In this document: piece after piece, positions 15,462-24,405 of the stretch | How the letters are laid out: each line of letters starts with the position of its first letter | Position numbering within the stretch: position 1 is the first letter of the stretch | Assembly (NCBI GenBank): GCA_964584415.1 | Contig: CAZOZX010000008.1 | Span: forward strand, 1-40,711 | From: PHAA01 sp964584415 | GTDB taxonomy: Bacteria; Bacillota; Syntrophomonadia; Syntrophomonadales; Syntrophomonadaceae | DNA: 40,711 nucleotides | Direction of reading: 5' to 3' | Translations under genes and position numbers: made by a program | The notes under the pieces: model-generated | Databases searched by the model: none | What the model was told of the DNA's origin: nothing | The model's input: only the letters and a program-made list of their open reading frames with translations

Positions 15462-17030
15462 ATGAGCATTAATACCGAACCAAGTAATATGAAAAATAAC
15501 GTCGACAGTCTGCCAGGAATTCCCTATATAAATCTTGTGGACGTCAGTATTCAAAATGAAGCTCTGCAATTATTGCCGCCTCAGATTATGCGAACCAGAC
15601 GAGTACTGCCAATAGAACGAAACAGCAACTCTATTACAATCGCCATGCCGGAAATTATGGATCACCAATTGATCGATGATATCAGGATGATAACTGGATT
15701 AGAAGTTATTCCGGTCTATGCCAGTGCAACGGCTATTGAAACTGCTATAAATAGTCTGCTGGCATTTACGGTTGATCCGACCATGAAAAAGATTATTGAA
15801 GAAATCGAAGATAGTCTGAAGACAGAATCCCTTATCTCTGCAAGTATTACCTCAAATAGAACTGTTGATGAAGCCCCGGTTATACGTATGGTTAATTTGC
15901 TTCTGCGCCGGGCGCGTGAGGTAGGCAGCAGCGACATTCATATTGAACCCCAGGACAAGGTTGTAAGAATACGTTTCCGTGTGGATGGGGTACTTTATCC
16001 AGTTGTCTCATTATCCAAGTCTTTTCTGGCTCCGCTTGTATCAAGTATTAAAATAATGGCCAATATTGACATTGCGGAGAAGAGAATGCCTCAAGACGGT
16101 CGCTTCCATGTCAACATAGATGGTGACGATATTGATTTACGAGTATCAACTTTACCAACCTCAAATGGCGAAAAAGTTGCGATCCGCATGCTCGCCAAAA
16201 GTGCTTTGATCAATGAGATCGATGCCTTAGGTTTCAGCGAATCTAACCACAAACATGCATTATCACTTTTGAATCGTCCTTGCGGCATGATTCTGGTAAC
16301 GGGATCTACTGGATCTGGCAAGACTACTACTTTGTATGCTTTGCTTAACAAGCTGAACCAAGCCTCCCGTAATATAATCAGCCTCGAAGATCCGGTTGAA
16401 TATTCTCTAACTGGTATAAATCAGGTGCAAATAAACACCAAGGTTGGTCTTACCTTTCATGGTGGGCTCAGTTCTATTCTTCGGCAAGATCCAGACATAA
16501 TAATGGTTGGTGAGATTCGCGATAAGTCCACCGCGGAATTAGTGGTACAGGCAGCCTTGACCGGACACTTGGTATTGTCAACTTTGCATACCAATAGCGC
16601 CGCCGGCACCGTAGCACGATTGGTTGATATGGATATAGAACCCTTTCTGCTGGCCAGTTCATTAAACGGCGTCATTTCCCAGAAGTTGGCCCGCCGTCTA
16701 TGCCCTAACTGCCGATCTCAATACACTCTGGATATAGATACCGCCCGGAGATTGGGTATTGAGGATCACATAGGTCGAATCTTTTATAGTCCAAAAGGAT
16801 GCAATATGTGCCGGCACCTTGGCTATACCGGACGCATAGCTCTGCAGGAGATCCTGATCGCAGGACCTCATATTCGTTCGGCCATAAATAACCATAGCAC
16901 ATCCGATGAGTTACAGAATGCTGCACTTCAAGAAGGAATGATTTCGCTTAGGGATGATGCCTTAGCCAAAGCCCTGCAGGGGCTGATCTCGTTAGAAGAA
17001 GTATTCGCAGCTCAAATAGAGGAGGAATGA
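15462..17030 (+). CDS. pilB: Type IV pilus assembly ATPase PilB (GspE family)
   Basis: This 522-residue hexameric secretion ATPase powers pilin polymerisation. A T2SSE-type N-terminal domain (to about 110) is followed by the ATPase core: SSDIHIEP (156-163), Walker A GSTGSGKTT (281-289), an Asp-box (SLEDPVEY), Walker B RQDPDIIMVGEIRD (341-354) and a His-box (LHTNSA). A tetracysteine zinc site is present (Cys414, 417, 447, 450), the mark of PilB/GspE as against PilT. The start is ATG 15462, with only AGGGA as ribosome binding site. First gene of the pilus cluster; pilT follows after 3 bp. Confidence 0.96.
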   Translation: MSINTEPSNMKNNVDSLPGIPYINLVDVSIQNEALQLLPPQIMRTRRVLPIERNSNSITIAMPEIMDHQLIDDIRMITGLEVIPVYASATAIETAINSLLAFTVDPTMKKIIEEIEDSLKTESLISASITSNRTVDEAPVIRMVNLLLRRAREVGSSDIHIEPQDKVVRIRFRVDGVLYPVVSLSKSFLAPLVSSIKIMANIDIAEKRMPQDGRFHVNIDGDDIDLRVSTLPTSNGEKVAIRMLAKSALINEIDALGFSESNHKHALSLLNRPCGMILVTGSTGSGKTTTLYALLNKLNQASRNIISLEDPVEYSLTGINQVQINTKVGLTFHGGLSSILRQDPDIIMVGEIRDKSTAELVVQAALTGHLVLSTLHTNSAAGTVARLVDMDIEPFLLASSLNGVISQKLARRLCPNCRSQYTLDIDTARRLGIEDHIGRIFYSPKGCNMCRHLGYTGRIALQEILIAGPHIRSAINNHSTSDELQNAALQEGMISLRDDALAKALQGLISLEEVFAAQIEEE

Positions 17031-17033
17031 CTG

Positions 17034-18089
17034 TTGCCAGCCATATTAGCATTGAATGCGATCAGTCAGGGGGCTGCTATGGGGGCGTCTGATATTCATC
17101 TGATGGTAGACTATCCCCCGGTATATCGCTGCAGCGGACGTCTAATCAGAATGCCCGGTGATCCTAAGCTGCAGGAGGACGATATAAGGAATCTTGGCAA
17201 AGAAATGATGCGGGAATTTTTATTTTGTCAAGAAATAAGCCGATGCGGGCAGGTTGACTGCACACTGTCCTTATCGGATGGTATCAGAGCTCGAATCAAT
17301 ATTTACAACCATCATGGATCTTTAGCAGCCGCCATAAGGATATTGCCTGGCGAAATCCCATCTCTTTCCGATCTTGGTATTCCCACGATTGTATCGGAAC
17401 TAATTATGAACGAGGGAGGATTGCTGCTGGTAAGCGGCCCAAGTGGAAGTGGTAAATCAACCAGCATGGCATCGATCCTGGGATTTATTAATCAAAGACG
17501 CGATTGTCACATCATAACCTTGGAAGACCCGATCGAATTCTTGCATCATAATGCCAGGGCCATCATAAATCAACGGGAAATAGGGCGCGATACCCCATCT
17601 TTTACCCAGGGTTTGCGATCGGCCTTGCGCCAGGATCCTGACATTATTATGGTCGGTGAAATCAGAGATTTAGATACTTTATCTACATCTCTAAGTGCGG
17701 CGGAAACCGGCCATTTGGTTATGGCTTCAGTTCATGCCGGAACAGCGGTGCAAACCCTCGAAAGAATGCTGGATATTTTTCCTCCCCAGCAGCTGCCGCA
17801 GGCTCAAGTAATGATTGCTAATGCCTTAATAGGTGTTATTAACCAAAAATTAATACCTTGTCGCGATGGTTCGGGGCGGGTTTTAGCCGCAGAAATACTG
17901 GTTGTTAATCAGGCTGTTCGCAACATGATCAGAACCAATAAGATTCATATGATTCAATCAGCTCTGCAGACCGGATCATCACAGGGCATGATTAGCATGA
18001 AAGGGGCACTTGAAAATCTCCTGGCTCAAAACAAGATCTCGGCTGACACGGCCTTTAGGGTCGCGGAACAGCAATCCCTATATGGTTAG
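17034..18089 (+). CDS. pilT: Type IV pilus retraction ATPase PilT
   Basis: This 351-residue hexameric ATPase drives pilus disassembly and twitching. It has GASDIHLMVDYPPVYR near the N-terminus, Walker A GPSGSGKST (135-143), an Asp-box (TLEDPIEF), Walker B RQDPDIIMVGEIRD (199-212) and a His-box (SVHAGTA). The zinc tetracysteine of PilB is absent and the length is that of PilT. The start is TTG 17034; GAGGAGG lies about 9 nt upstream inside the last codons of pilB. Its presence means that pili can probably be retracted, as in other clostridial twitching systems. Confidence 0.95.
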   Translation: MPAILALNAISQGAAMGASDIHLMVDYPPVYRCSGRLIRMPGDPKLQEDDIRNLGKEMMREFLFCQEISRCGQVDCTLSLSDGIRARINIYNHHGSLAAAIRILPGEIPSLSDLGIPTIVSELIMNEGGLLLVSGPSGSGKSTSMASILGFINQRRDCHIITLEDPIEFLHHNARAIINQREIGRDTPSFTQGLRSALRQDPDIIMVGEIRDLDTLSTSLSAAETGHLVMASVHAGTAVQTLERMLDIFPPQQLPQAQVMIANALIGVINQKLIPCRDGSGRVLAAEILVVNQAVRNMIRTNKIHMIQSALQTGSSQGMISMKGALENLLAQNKISADTAFRVAEQQSLYG

Positions 18090-18104
18090 GGAGGATAAGT
18101 ATAA

Positions 18105-19316
18105 ATGGTTTATAAATACCGGGCGAGAGACGATAAGGGAATCGCTTACTGCGGTACCTTGGTTGCCGACCATAAAGACAGCGTCATATCAGAATTATTA
18201 GCCCGGGGCTGGGCCATCATTGGCTTGCAGGAGATCCCCGATTATGATGACAACATACGAGAGTGGCATCTGCTCCGCCCAGTGAGGAATGTTGATATAG
18301 TCTTCTTTACCCGTCAATTGTCTTTAATGCTGGCAGCAGGATTGCCCATTTTGAACTGTCTTAGTTCCTTGGAGCAGCAGATAGACAATGTTTACCTCAA
18401 AAAGGCGGTGGGAAATATTATCAGCGAGATTAAATCAGGTTCCGGATTAGCTGCCGCAATAAGCTTACACCCGATTATTTTCTCTCCCTTGTACATCAGC
18501 GTGGTTAAATCGGGAGAGATGAGTGGTAACCTTGATGCGGTCTTATTTCGATTAGGCAAGCATTTGGAGATGGAAGATGCATTCCAAAATAAACTAAAGG
18601 GAGCTTCAGCCTATCCTATCTTCACGGCTGCCTTAGCCTTATTGATCCTGTCTCTGGTTATTACTTTGGTGATGCCCAAATTTGCGCTTATCTTTGAGTC
18701 TTCTGATGTGGTACTCCCGTGGGCTACACGCTGGTTATTAGGACTGGGTCCAAGTCTGAAAAAAGCAATGCCCTACCTGGGGGTTGGGGCCGGGGTGCTG
18801 GTATACGTTGTTGTACGTGTTTACAAAAACATTGCGGGTAGAAGATGCCTGGATAGCTTAATCATCCAATTGCCTTTTGTGGGACGTATTGAAAAACAAA
18901 GAATTACGGCCAGATTTATCGGGACTATGAGCTTACAGCTCAAATCGGGGCTTCCTGTGCTTGAAGCCATTGCCCTGGCTGCTGAAACAACTGCCAACGC
19001 GGCTTACCAGGAAGCGATTAAGAAAGCTGGACAAAGTATAAGAGCAGGAGGCACCATCACCAAATCACTTAAGGAAGCAGGACTATTTACACCAATGGTC
19101 ACCGATATGATTGCGGTTGGTGAACAGACTGGAACTTTGGATACGGTGATGGAGCACTTGTCGGATTATTGCAATAGCGAGTTGACTGCCGGACTAGATA
19201 GTTTCGCCAAATTAATTGAACCGGCACTGATTGTATTCGTGGCGGTACTGGTCGGCGGAGTGGTAATAGCAATGTTATTGCCCATGATTAATATGGTTAA
19301 TTTGGTGGGTATCTAG
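18105..19316 (+). CDS. pilC: Type IV pilus inner-membrane platform protein PilC (GspF family)
   Basis: This 403-residue polytopic membrane protein couples the ATPases to pilin movement. It has a short N-terminal region (KYRARDDKGIAYCGTLVADH) and two T2SSF domains, each with the pattern FTRQLSLMLAAGLPIL (from about 68) and FIGTMSLQLKSGLPVLEA (from about 270). Hydrophobic segments lie near 175-195, 225-245 and 375-395. GEQTGTLD and SGEMSGNLD are the matching loop motifs. ATG 18105 follows GGGAGGAT. It follows pilT closely, and pilA is 80 bp downstream. Confidence 0.95.
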   Translation: MVYKYRARDDKGIAYCGTLVADHKDSVISELLARGWAIIGLQEIPDYDDNIREWHLLRPVRNVDIVFFTRQLSLMLAAGLPILNCLSSLEQQIDNVYLKKAVGNIISEIKSGSGLAAAISLHPIIFSPLYISVVKSGEMSGNLDAVLFRLGKHLEMEDAFQNKLKGASAYPIFTAALALLILSLVITLVMPKFALIFESSDVVLPWATRWLLGLGPSLKKAMPYLGVGAGVLVYVVVRVYKNIAGRRCLDSLIIQLPFVGRIEKQRITARFIGTMSLQLKSGLPVLEAIALAAETTANAAYQEAIKKAGQSIRAGGTITKSLKEAGLFTPMVTDMIAVGEQTGTLDTVMEHLSDYCNSELTAGLDSFAKLIEPALIVFVAVLVGGVVIAMLLPMINMVNLVGI

Positions 19317-19396
19317 AATTTGGCGCTACTCAAGGGAGGTGATGCCGTTTGCTTGTCCTCAGGTAAAGTACCCATTAGAGAAAGGAGGTGAAAGAT

Positions 19397-19816
19397 TTGT
19401 GCAAGAGGAATAGGAAATCCGAAGAGGATCTGCAAAAAGGTTTTACCCTGGTAGAATTAGTCATAGTTATGGCAGTCCTGGTGGTGTTGGCAGCAATTGC
19501 AATACCAAGGTATAATGGGATATTGAATGAATCCAAAGTCAAGTCGGATGCAGTTACAGCTGCAGGTATTGTGAGTGCGGCCAGGATACAGGAGACCAGT
19601 TCCGGAATCCAGGTGGCAGATCTTAGTGCGCTAAGTGCAGACTATTTCGAACCCGGCAAAACGCCAAGTTCCGGCGGTGCGTTTACCCTTACTGGAGGTG
19701 CTAATACTGCTTATGTAGTAAGTTGGACACCCACAGTTGGTGTTTATAACACTTATCTCCAGACTGTGACAGAGGGGGGCGTTTTTGCTCCTAACATTGG
19801 AACAGTGACACCATAA
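19397..19816 (+). CDS. pilA: Major type IV prepilin PilA
   Basis: This 139-residue prepilin has a basic 15-residue leader (CKRNRKSEEDLQKG) followed by FTLVELVIVMAVLVVLAAIAIPRY: Gly(-1), Phe(+1), Glu(+5) and a Pro(+22)-containing hydrophobic helix. Mature length is about 124 residues. The C-terminal part is rich in Thr, Gly, Ser and Val and lacks Cys, so the usual disulfide loop is absent. I chose TTG 19397, as AAAGGAGGTGA (19381-19391) lies 8 nt upstream; GTG 19388 overlaps that site. The strong ribosome binding site suits a major subunit. PilD, encoded next, would cleave it. Confidence 0.93.
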   Translation: MCKRNRKSEEDLQKGFTLVELVIVMAVLVVLAAIAIPRYNGILNESKVKSDAVTAAGIVSAARIQETSSGIQVADLSALSADYFEPGKTPSSGGAFTLTGGANTAYVVSWTPTVGVYNTYLQTVTEGGVFAPNIGTVTP

Positions 19817-19844
19817 CCTAATATCATTGGCAGAAGAGGTTGGC

Positions 19845-20585
19845 ATGATAACTAACATTTTTATATTGGCTTTATCTCTGGTTGTAGGTTCATTCTTGAA
19901 CGTACTTATATATAGAATTCCCCGCAAGGAATCTTGTATATGGCCGTGGAGCCATTGCCCTGATTGTCAAACCCAATTAAGGGCAAGGGATATGATCCCG
20001 GTGCTCAGTTACATTTGGCTGCGTGGCCGCTGCCGTTCCTGTGGTACTCAGGTGAGTCTGCGCTACCCGTTGGTTGAGACCACGACCGCGGCTGGATTTC
20101 TCCTAATCTTCTGTAGGTACGGCTTAACTATACAAACAATCGCTGGCTGGGTTCTAACAAGCCTATTGATAGCAGGTGCCTTTATTGACATCGAGCATGG
20201 AATTATCCCTAACAGGCTGACCTATCCGGGTATAGTCGCGGGAATAGCCCTGTCTATCTTCACCATTGGCATAACTTCCTCCCTGATAGGATCATTCCTG
20301 TACGGAACTGTTTTGTTGGCAGCTGCGCTCATATCCCGTGGAGGAATGGGCGGCGGAGACATCAAGATGGCGGCAGCGATAGGTGCTTTCCTGGGTTACC
20401 CACAAGCGATTTTGGCTCTCTTTCTGTCTTCTTTATTAGGGGGGATATGGGGAGCGGTATTATTAGTTATCGGTAAAGCCACCCGCAAGAGCGCAATTAA
20501 ATTCGGGCCGTTTCTATCTCTGGGAGCTTGGCTGGTATGGATGTATGGTCAGCAAATTGCTGACTTTTACATATCCTTGTTTTAG
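19845..20585 (+). CDS. pilD: Prepilin peptidase / N-methyltransferase PilD
   Basis: This 246-residue membrane aspartic peptidase cuts prepilin leaders after Gly and methylates the new N-terminus. The N-terminal methyltransferase-type domain has a zinc tetracysteine (Cys38, 41, 63, 66) and RARDMIPVLSYIWLRGRC. The peptidase domain has catalytic Asp115 (IDIEHGIIPNRL) and Asp172 (GGGDIKM). About six to eight membrane segments are predicted. ATG 19845 is preceded by AGAGG; the frame opens earlier at TTG 19827 without a good site. It is the processing enzyme for PilA and the minor pilins. Confidence 0.95.
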   Translation: MITNIFILALSLVVGSFLNVLIYRIPRKESCIWPWSHCPDCQTQLRARDMIPVLSYIWLRGRCRSCGTQVSLRYPLVETTTAAGFLLIFCRYGLTIQTIAGWVLTSLLIAGAFIDIEHGIIPNRLTYPGIVAGIALSIFTIGITSSLIGSFLYGTVLLAAALISRGGMGGGDIKMAAAIGAFLGYPQAILALFLSSLLGGIWGAVLLVIGKATRKSAIKFGPFLSLGAWLVWMYGQQIADFYISLF

Positions 20586-20712
20586 CAGGGTAAATCCAAA
20601 CGGTTAAGCTTCCGCTGGTTTGAAAACAGCATCTGATTTGCCAACCTTTCTGCCAATCTTTTTTGAAACCCATCAATAAAGGTATGACAAAAAACACGGA
20701 GATGAACGGGAA

Positions 20713-21129
20713 TTGGTCTCCTACTATAAAATCACGACCAAATTTAATGACTTGGGGCAATCACTTGTCGAAGTCCTGGCTTCTCTAGTCATAATGGGTC
20801 TGCTGGTGCAGAGTCTGTTGGCAGTGTATGGTCCGGTTTCGCTGTGGGTTAATCATTCCCGCTGGGAAAATGCTGCCAGCAACTACGCATTTGCGATATT
20901 GGAAAGCCTGCGTTTAGATCGAAATAAACTGGAGTCATCCAATCAGGGTAAATCGGCCGAAGAACTAGGCTTGAACTGCTGTGCACTAAATCAGACTTTG
21001 AGCAATGAATTGACCATTATTTGTCCTATGGCTGATGATCCCAACCTCTATGAAGTAGAAGTATCTGTAACATGGAACCAAGGTGGTGAGCCCAAGCTCA
21101 CCCGGATGGGCACCATGATTCGGAAATAG
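20713..21129 (+). CDS. Minor prepilin, PilV-like
   Basis: This 138-residue protein has a basic leader ending FNDLG and then QSLVEVLASLVIMGLLVQSLLAVY: Gly(-1), Gln(+1), Glu(+5) and a hydrophobic helix. The GQSLVEVL form is common in minor pilins of Gram-positive bacteria. The rest has paired Cys (NCCALNQ) and a third Cys (IICPM). It is predicted to be cut by PilD and to sit at the pilus tip. The TTG 20713 start has GGAG (20698-20701) 11 nt upstream, a weak site. A 127-bp gap separates it from pilD. Confidence 0.85.
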   Translation: MVSYYKITTKFNDLGQSLVEVLASLVIMGLLVQSLLAVYGPVSLWVNHSRWENAASNYAFAILESLRLDRNKLESSNQGKSAEELGLNCCALNQTLSNELTIICPMADDPNLYEVEVSVTWNQGGEPKLTRMGTMIRK

Positions 21130-21144
21130 AGGTGAGCAGTACTG
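21128..21144 (+). promoter_or_regulatory. Ribosome binding site and CTG start of the PilW-like prepilin
   Basis: AGAGGTGA (21128-21135) contains 7 consecutive bases of the anti-SD complement. CTG at 21142 begins 9 nt after its GAGG. The frame has a stop at 21133-21135 and no ATG, GTG or TTG before the prepilin cleavage motif. Confidence 0.6.
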
Positions 21145-21594
21145 ACTAGAAGTGATAATAAGGGATCCACGCTGGTTGAAGTACTGACGGCCTTAGGGAT
21201 AGGGTCCATTGTACTGACCGGATTATTGTTTATATATTCCAGCAGCATCAATGGCTATTCCTTGCTGGTATCTGCAGCTGGTGGCCAAAGTTCAGCCCGC
21301 GCCGTTATTGAGCAGATGGGATCGGATATACGTGTTTCGCATTCAGGGGAGGTCATAAATAATGGATCAGTACTGATCCTGGTGGGAACCAACGCGACAA
21401 TTAGGTTTTATACGGAAAATAACTGTCTATATCGCAGAATAACCAACAGTAACGGAACCACTGCTATTCCTATGGCGGACAATATAAACAGCCTCTATTT
21501 CAGTATATCTGACAGCTTGGTACTCATTAACCTTGAGGCAGCTGCTGGTGAGAATAGACAAACAGTTTCCACTGCAGTTAATTTCCGAATATAA
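21142..21594 (+). CDS. Minor prepilin, PilW-like, with probable CTG start
   Basis: From CTG 21142 the frame reads the leader TRSDNKG, then STLVEVLTALGIGSIVLTGLLF: Gly(-1), Ser(+1), Glu(+5) and a hydrophobic helix, a proper prepilin N-terminus. The mature part (SSARAVIEQMGSDIRVSH, then ATIRFYTENNCLYRRI) fits PilW/PilJ-type minor pilins. About 150 residues. The first conventional start, TTG 21226, lies inside the hydrophobic helix and would lose the cleavage site. It begins 12 bp after the previous minor pilin gene and is followed by a PilX-like gene, the usual V-W-X order. Confidence 0.87.
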   Translation: MTRSDNKGSTLVEVLTALGIGSIVLTGLLFIYSSSINGYSLLVSAAGGQSSARAVIEQMGSDIRVSHSGEVINNGSVLILVGTNATIRFYTENNCLYRRITNSNGTTAIPMADNINSLYFSISDSLVLINLEAAAGENRQTVSTAVNFRI

Positions 21595-21622
21595 AACCAT
21601 TAATCCCGGGGGAGCAGTGTAT

Positions 21623-22162
21623 ATGCCTCGAATAAAGCAAGTGGCACGGTCCGAAGGCGGGACCATATTATTAGTGACCCTAATGGTCTTTATGTTAATC
21701 GGTATTATGAGTGCCTCTCTAATTAAGACCGGATTCATGGAATATAAAAGCAGCCATTTTGAAAACATGGTCCTCCAGGCACAACAGGGCGCAGATGCAG
21801 CTGTGGAATGGGGAGAAGAACTAATCTATTTAGAACTGAATCAGTTTGACTATCTGAGTTTAGATGAGCTTCCAGCCCAATTATACAGCGGTAATAGGGC
21901 CATGAATATTGGCAATACCGGCTGCAGCATTATGGTAGGCGATATCGTTAAGATCAACGAATTGGGACAGGAACCCAACTATTGCACATATGAATTTATT
22001 GCTTCTGGTCTTTATAACGGTGCGCGCCGACAGGTAAAAGTACAAATTATTTATCATTTTTCGGGTGGTTATGAAACGATAGACAGCGAGGGTAACGCGG
22101 TATTTGTACCTAGGGAATACCTTGATCGCGGTAAGATCACCAGTTACCAGCCATATTACTGA
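21623..22162 (+). CDS. PilX-like pilus assembly protein
   Basis: This 179-residue protein has the N-terminus RSEGGTILLVTLMVFMLIGIMSASLI, the hydrophobic helix of the PilX N-terminal family. The following segment (FENMVLQAQQGADAAVEWGEELI) has the helix with Gln, Ala and Ala-Glu/Trp that is conserved in that family. Glu(+5) is absent, as is common for PilX-type proteins. ATG 21623 is preceded by GGGGGAG; the frame is open further upstream, but that part overlaps the PilW-like gene. It is probably a minor pseudopilin working with the two before it. Confidence 0.82.
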   Translation: MPRIKQVARSEGGTILLVTLMVFMLIGIMSASLIKTGFMEYKSSHFENMVLQAQQGADAAVEWGEELIYLELNQFDYLSLDELPAQLYSGNRAMNIGNTGCSIMVGDIVKINELGQEPNYCTYEFIASGLYNGARRQVKVQIIYHFSGGYETIDSEGNAVFVPREYLDRGKITSYQPYY

Positions 22163-22234
22163 TAGCCAAACGGAGTAAGCTGGCTGATAGCTTTGCATAT
22201 ATACCGTGACGTCTTCTGAGGGTGGAGAGATTAA

Positions 22235-23209
22235 ATGTTCAGACAATATCAAGTCGGATTAGACATTGGGATTAATAAGGTGAAAATAATATCACTGGCC
22301 CAAAAGTGGCGGGAAGTGGAGTTATTAAGGTTCGGTAGTATTGATATCCAATCCGGATCGGTTGAAGCTGGTACAGTTTTAGATCCAATCCAGCTTGGTA
22401 ATGATGTCAAAAATTTGGTGGATGAAATGGGCCTCAACGGGAGAAAGGCAATACTTACAGTACCTGGTCATCAGGTTTACATGCGGACAATCACTATGCC
22501 GGGTTTAAAATCCAATGAGTTAAAAACCGCGGTATATTATAAAGCCAGTGAATTTCTGCCTATCCCCATTCAGGAAACGGTGATGGATATATTCCCATAC
22601 CACAGTTCCAAATACAACTCGAACAAAAGAGCAGAAGTCTTTTTGGCTGCCGTGCGGCAGCAACATTTAGATAACCTGGTCTCGACCTGTCGGCAAGCGG
22701 GGCTAAAACCGACAGCCGTCGAAATTGAACCCTTATCATGGTTACGGGCTTGGGGTGGGAAAAGCGATGGGTCAATCGGTTTAGTGGCGTTCGGCTCACA
22801 TCGTCCTTACCTTGCCGTGTTTTATCAGGGCATACCAGTTTTCTATCGTTCTTTGGCCATTAACCGCAATGAGTATATTCCTGATAACCATTGGGATTAC
22901 CCAGTCATTACAGATGATCCCCCTTCCGTTACAGATATATTGGACGAAATTAGGAACAGCTTGCGTTTTTACGAGAATCAAAACGACCGACCAGGTGGGG
23001 TGGACAGGTTAGTGGTGTGCGGGGGCTCCATAATCCCGAACTCCAAGGACTCCCTGGAAAAAGAATTGGGATTAGAGGTTGAATGGTTAGAGGATAATGC
23101 CTGGAACCAAATTAGGCTGCCATCCTGGTTGGATGATGAGAACCACCTCACGTTAAAAAAGGATTTTAGTCTGGCTCTGGGCTTAGCTAAACGGGGGTTG
23201 TCGATATGA
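22235..23209 (+). CDS. pilM: Type IV pilus assembly protein PilM (actin-like ATPase)
   Basis: This 324-residue cytoplasmic protein has an actin/FtsA-like fold and binds the N-terminal tail of PilN. It starts QVGLDIGINKVKIISL, the phosphate-1 loop, and has VPGHQVYMRTITMPGLKSNELKTAVYYKASEFLPIPIQETVMD, the core PilM pattern. RLVVCGGSIIP near residue 262 resembles the adenosine loop. ATG 22235 follows GGTGGAGAG. Its stop overlaps the pilN start by 4 bp (ATGA), so the two are translated together. Confidence 0.93.
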   Translation: MFRQYQVGLDIGINKVKIISLAQKWREVELLRFGSIDIQSGSVEAGTVLDPIQLGNDVKNLVDEMGLNGRKAILTVPGHQVYMRTITMPGLKSNELKTAVYYKASEFLPIPIQETVMDIFPYHSSKYNSNKRAEVFLAAVRQQHLDNLVSTCRQAGLKPTAVEIEPLSWLRAWGGKSDGSIGLVAFGSHRPYLAVFYQGIPVFYRSLAINRNEYIPDNHWDYPVITDDPPSVTDILDEIRNSLRFYENQNDRPGGVDRLVVCGGSIIPNSKDSLEKELGLEVEWLEDNAWNQIRLPSWLDDENHLTLKKDFSLALGLAKRGLSI

Positions 23210-23748
23210 CTAAGCCGGTCAGGTTAGAAATAAATTTTTTACAGAAGCAAACCGGGAACTGGAACGCTTTATTAATTGGAACGATAATTTTAACATTATG
23301 CCTATTAACCGGTTTGTTTGCGTATTGGTATTTGCAGAAATCCGGTTTGGAACTACAAAAGAAGGAGTATCTTTCCCTCCAAGAGCAGGTTTATAGAAAT
23401 GAAACGGAAACCGAAAAATTTAAATCTTTTGAACAGATGGAGGCTGAGACTAATACATTGTGTTCTGTAGTAAATCTGGTGGGTAAGCAAAAGTATGCAT
23501 ACAGCCCGTATCTATACGAATTAAATTCTTTGCTTCCCTCTTCAATCACCATGGAAGAGATCGAGTTAACCGCTGAATTGATTACTATTAAGGGCAATTC
23601 AGCAGAATATTATGGTATCAGCCAACTCTTGGCAGCAATAAATGCCAGCCCACTTATGTTGAACGCCAGAAAATTGACCACCCAATCTGCTGCTTCTGGC
23701 CAAATACGATTTAATCTGGAAATAGAATATATAGGGGCTGGCAAATGA
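23206..23748 (+). CDS. pilN: Type IV pilus assembly protein PilN
   Basis: This 180-residue single-pass membrane protein has a short cytoplasmic start, RLEINFLQKQ, close to the INFLP motif by which PilN binds PilM. One membrane helix (about 21-43) and a coiled-coil-like region (KKEYLSLQEQVYRNETETEKF) follow, then an alpha/beta domain (SSITMEEIELTAELITIKG). It forms a heterodimer with PilO as part of the alignment complex. ATG 23206 overlaps the end of pilM by 4 bp, and its own stop overlaps the start of pilO by 4 bp. Confidence 0.9.
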   Translation: MTKPVRLEINFLQKQTGNWNALLIGTIILTLCLLTGLFAYWYLQKSGLELQKKEYLSLQEQVYRNETETEKFKSFEQMEAETNTLCSVVNLVGKQKYAYSPYLYELNSLLPSSITMEEIELTAELITIKGNSAEYYGISQLLAAINASPLMLNARKLTTQSAASGQIRFNLEIEYIGAGK

Positions 23749-24392
23749 AGCTTTCCCGGCGCGAAAAAATGTTTATAGCAATTCTGGTAATCTTAGCAGT
23801 TGGATATCTAACCGATCGTTTTATAATTTACCCGGTTGAGATCACCAGCAACCAACTTCTTAACTCAAAAACAGCTTTGGAATCACAATTAAAACAGATG
23901 GATAGTCTGACGGTTAAGTACGGCAATGAGGCGCACCAACGCTTTATTGAAACTAATTATCGGCGGATTCTGGCCGAAATTCCTCCATCAGCGATGGTTC
24001 CCAGCGTTATTGAGTTTCTGCAATCCAGAGCCGCTGACACGGCTGTGAAGGTCATTACTATAAGCTACCTGGATGCGGCCAGCCTTGAACCATATTCAGA
24101 TCATCGTCTTCAAAATACACCCAAAACGCTCGCCCAGCAGATCAATTTCCAAATTGAAGCTGAGGGCGATTATGCCGATATTCTGGGATTTCTGCAATAT
24201 ATCGAAGATGCCCCCCGTTTATATACAATCACCAAAGTGAAAATTGTGCTTCCACAGGATTTAATAACTGCCTCAACAGCATCTGGGAGTACAACCAACC
24301 TGGCAGAGGTGGAGCATAGCTCGAGTCAGATTAATCCCGCCTACTGTAAGCTATTCCTGGAATTCAGCGCCTATTATTATACTCTTCCATAG
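23745..24392 (+). CDS. pilO: Type IV pilus assembly protein PilO
   Basis: This 215-residue protein has a basic N-terminus (KLSRREKMF), one membrane helix (about 9-27) and a helix-rich stretch ahead of an alpha/beta domain (INFQIEAEGDYADILGFLQYIEDAPRLYTITKVKI). The latter is the recognisable PilO core. It pairs with PilN. Nothing like PilQ or PilP follows, as expected for a cell without an outer membrane. It is the last gene of the cluster; a 146-bp gap follows before tldD. Confidence 0.9.
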   Translation: MKLSRREKMFIAILVILAVGYLTDRFIIYPVEITSNQLLNSKTALESQLKQMDSLTVKYGNEAHQRFIETNYRRILAEIPPSAMVPSVIEFLQSRAADTAVKVITISYLDAASLEPYSDHRLQNTPKTLAQQINFQIEAEGDYADILGFLQYIEDAPRLYTITKVKIVLPQDLITASTASGSTTNLAEVEHSSSQINPAYCKLFLEFSAYYYTLP

Positions 24393-24405
24393 AAAATTGG
24401 AAACG

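Noticed and set aside
19397..19816. PilA as the subunit of electrically conductive pili, attractive for a syntrophic organism
   Set aside because: The mature sequence has about 10 aromatic residues in 124 and a gap of more than 35 residues without one after the N-terminal helix. This does not resemble the aromatic-rich pilins proposed to conduct.
20586..20712. Hidden small gene or structured RNA between pilD and the PilV-like gene
   Set aside because: Only short, weak inverted repeats (CAAAC/GTTTG) were found, with no start codon plus ribosome binding site for a separate frame.
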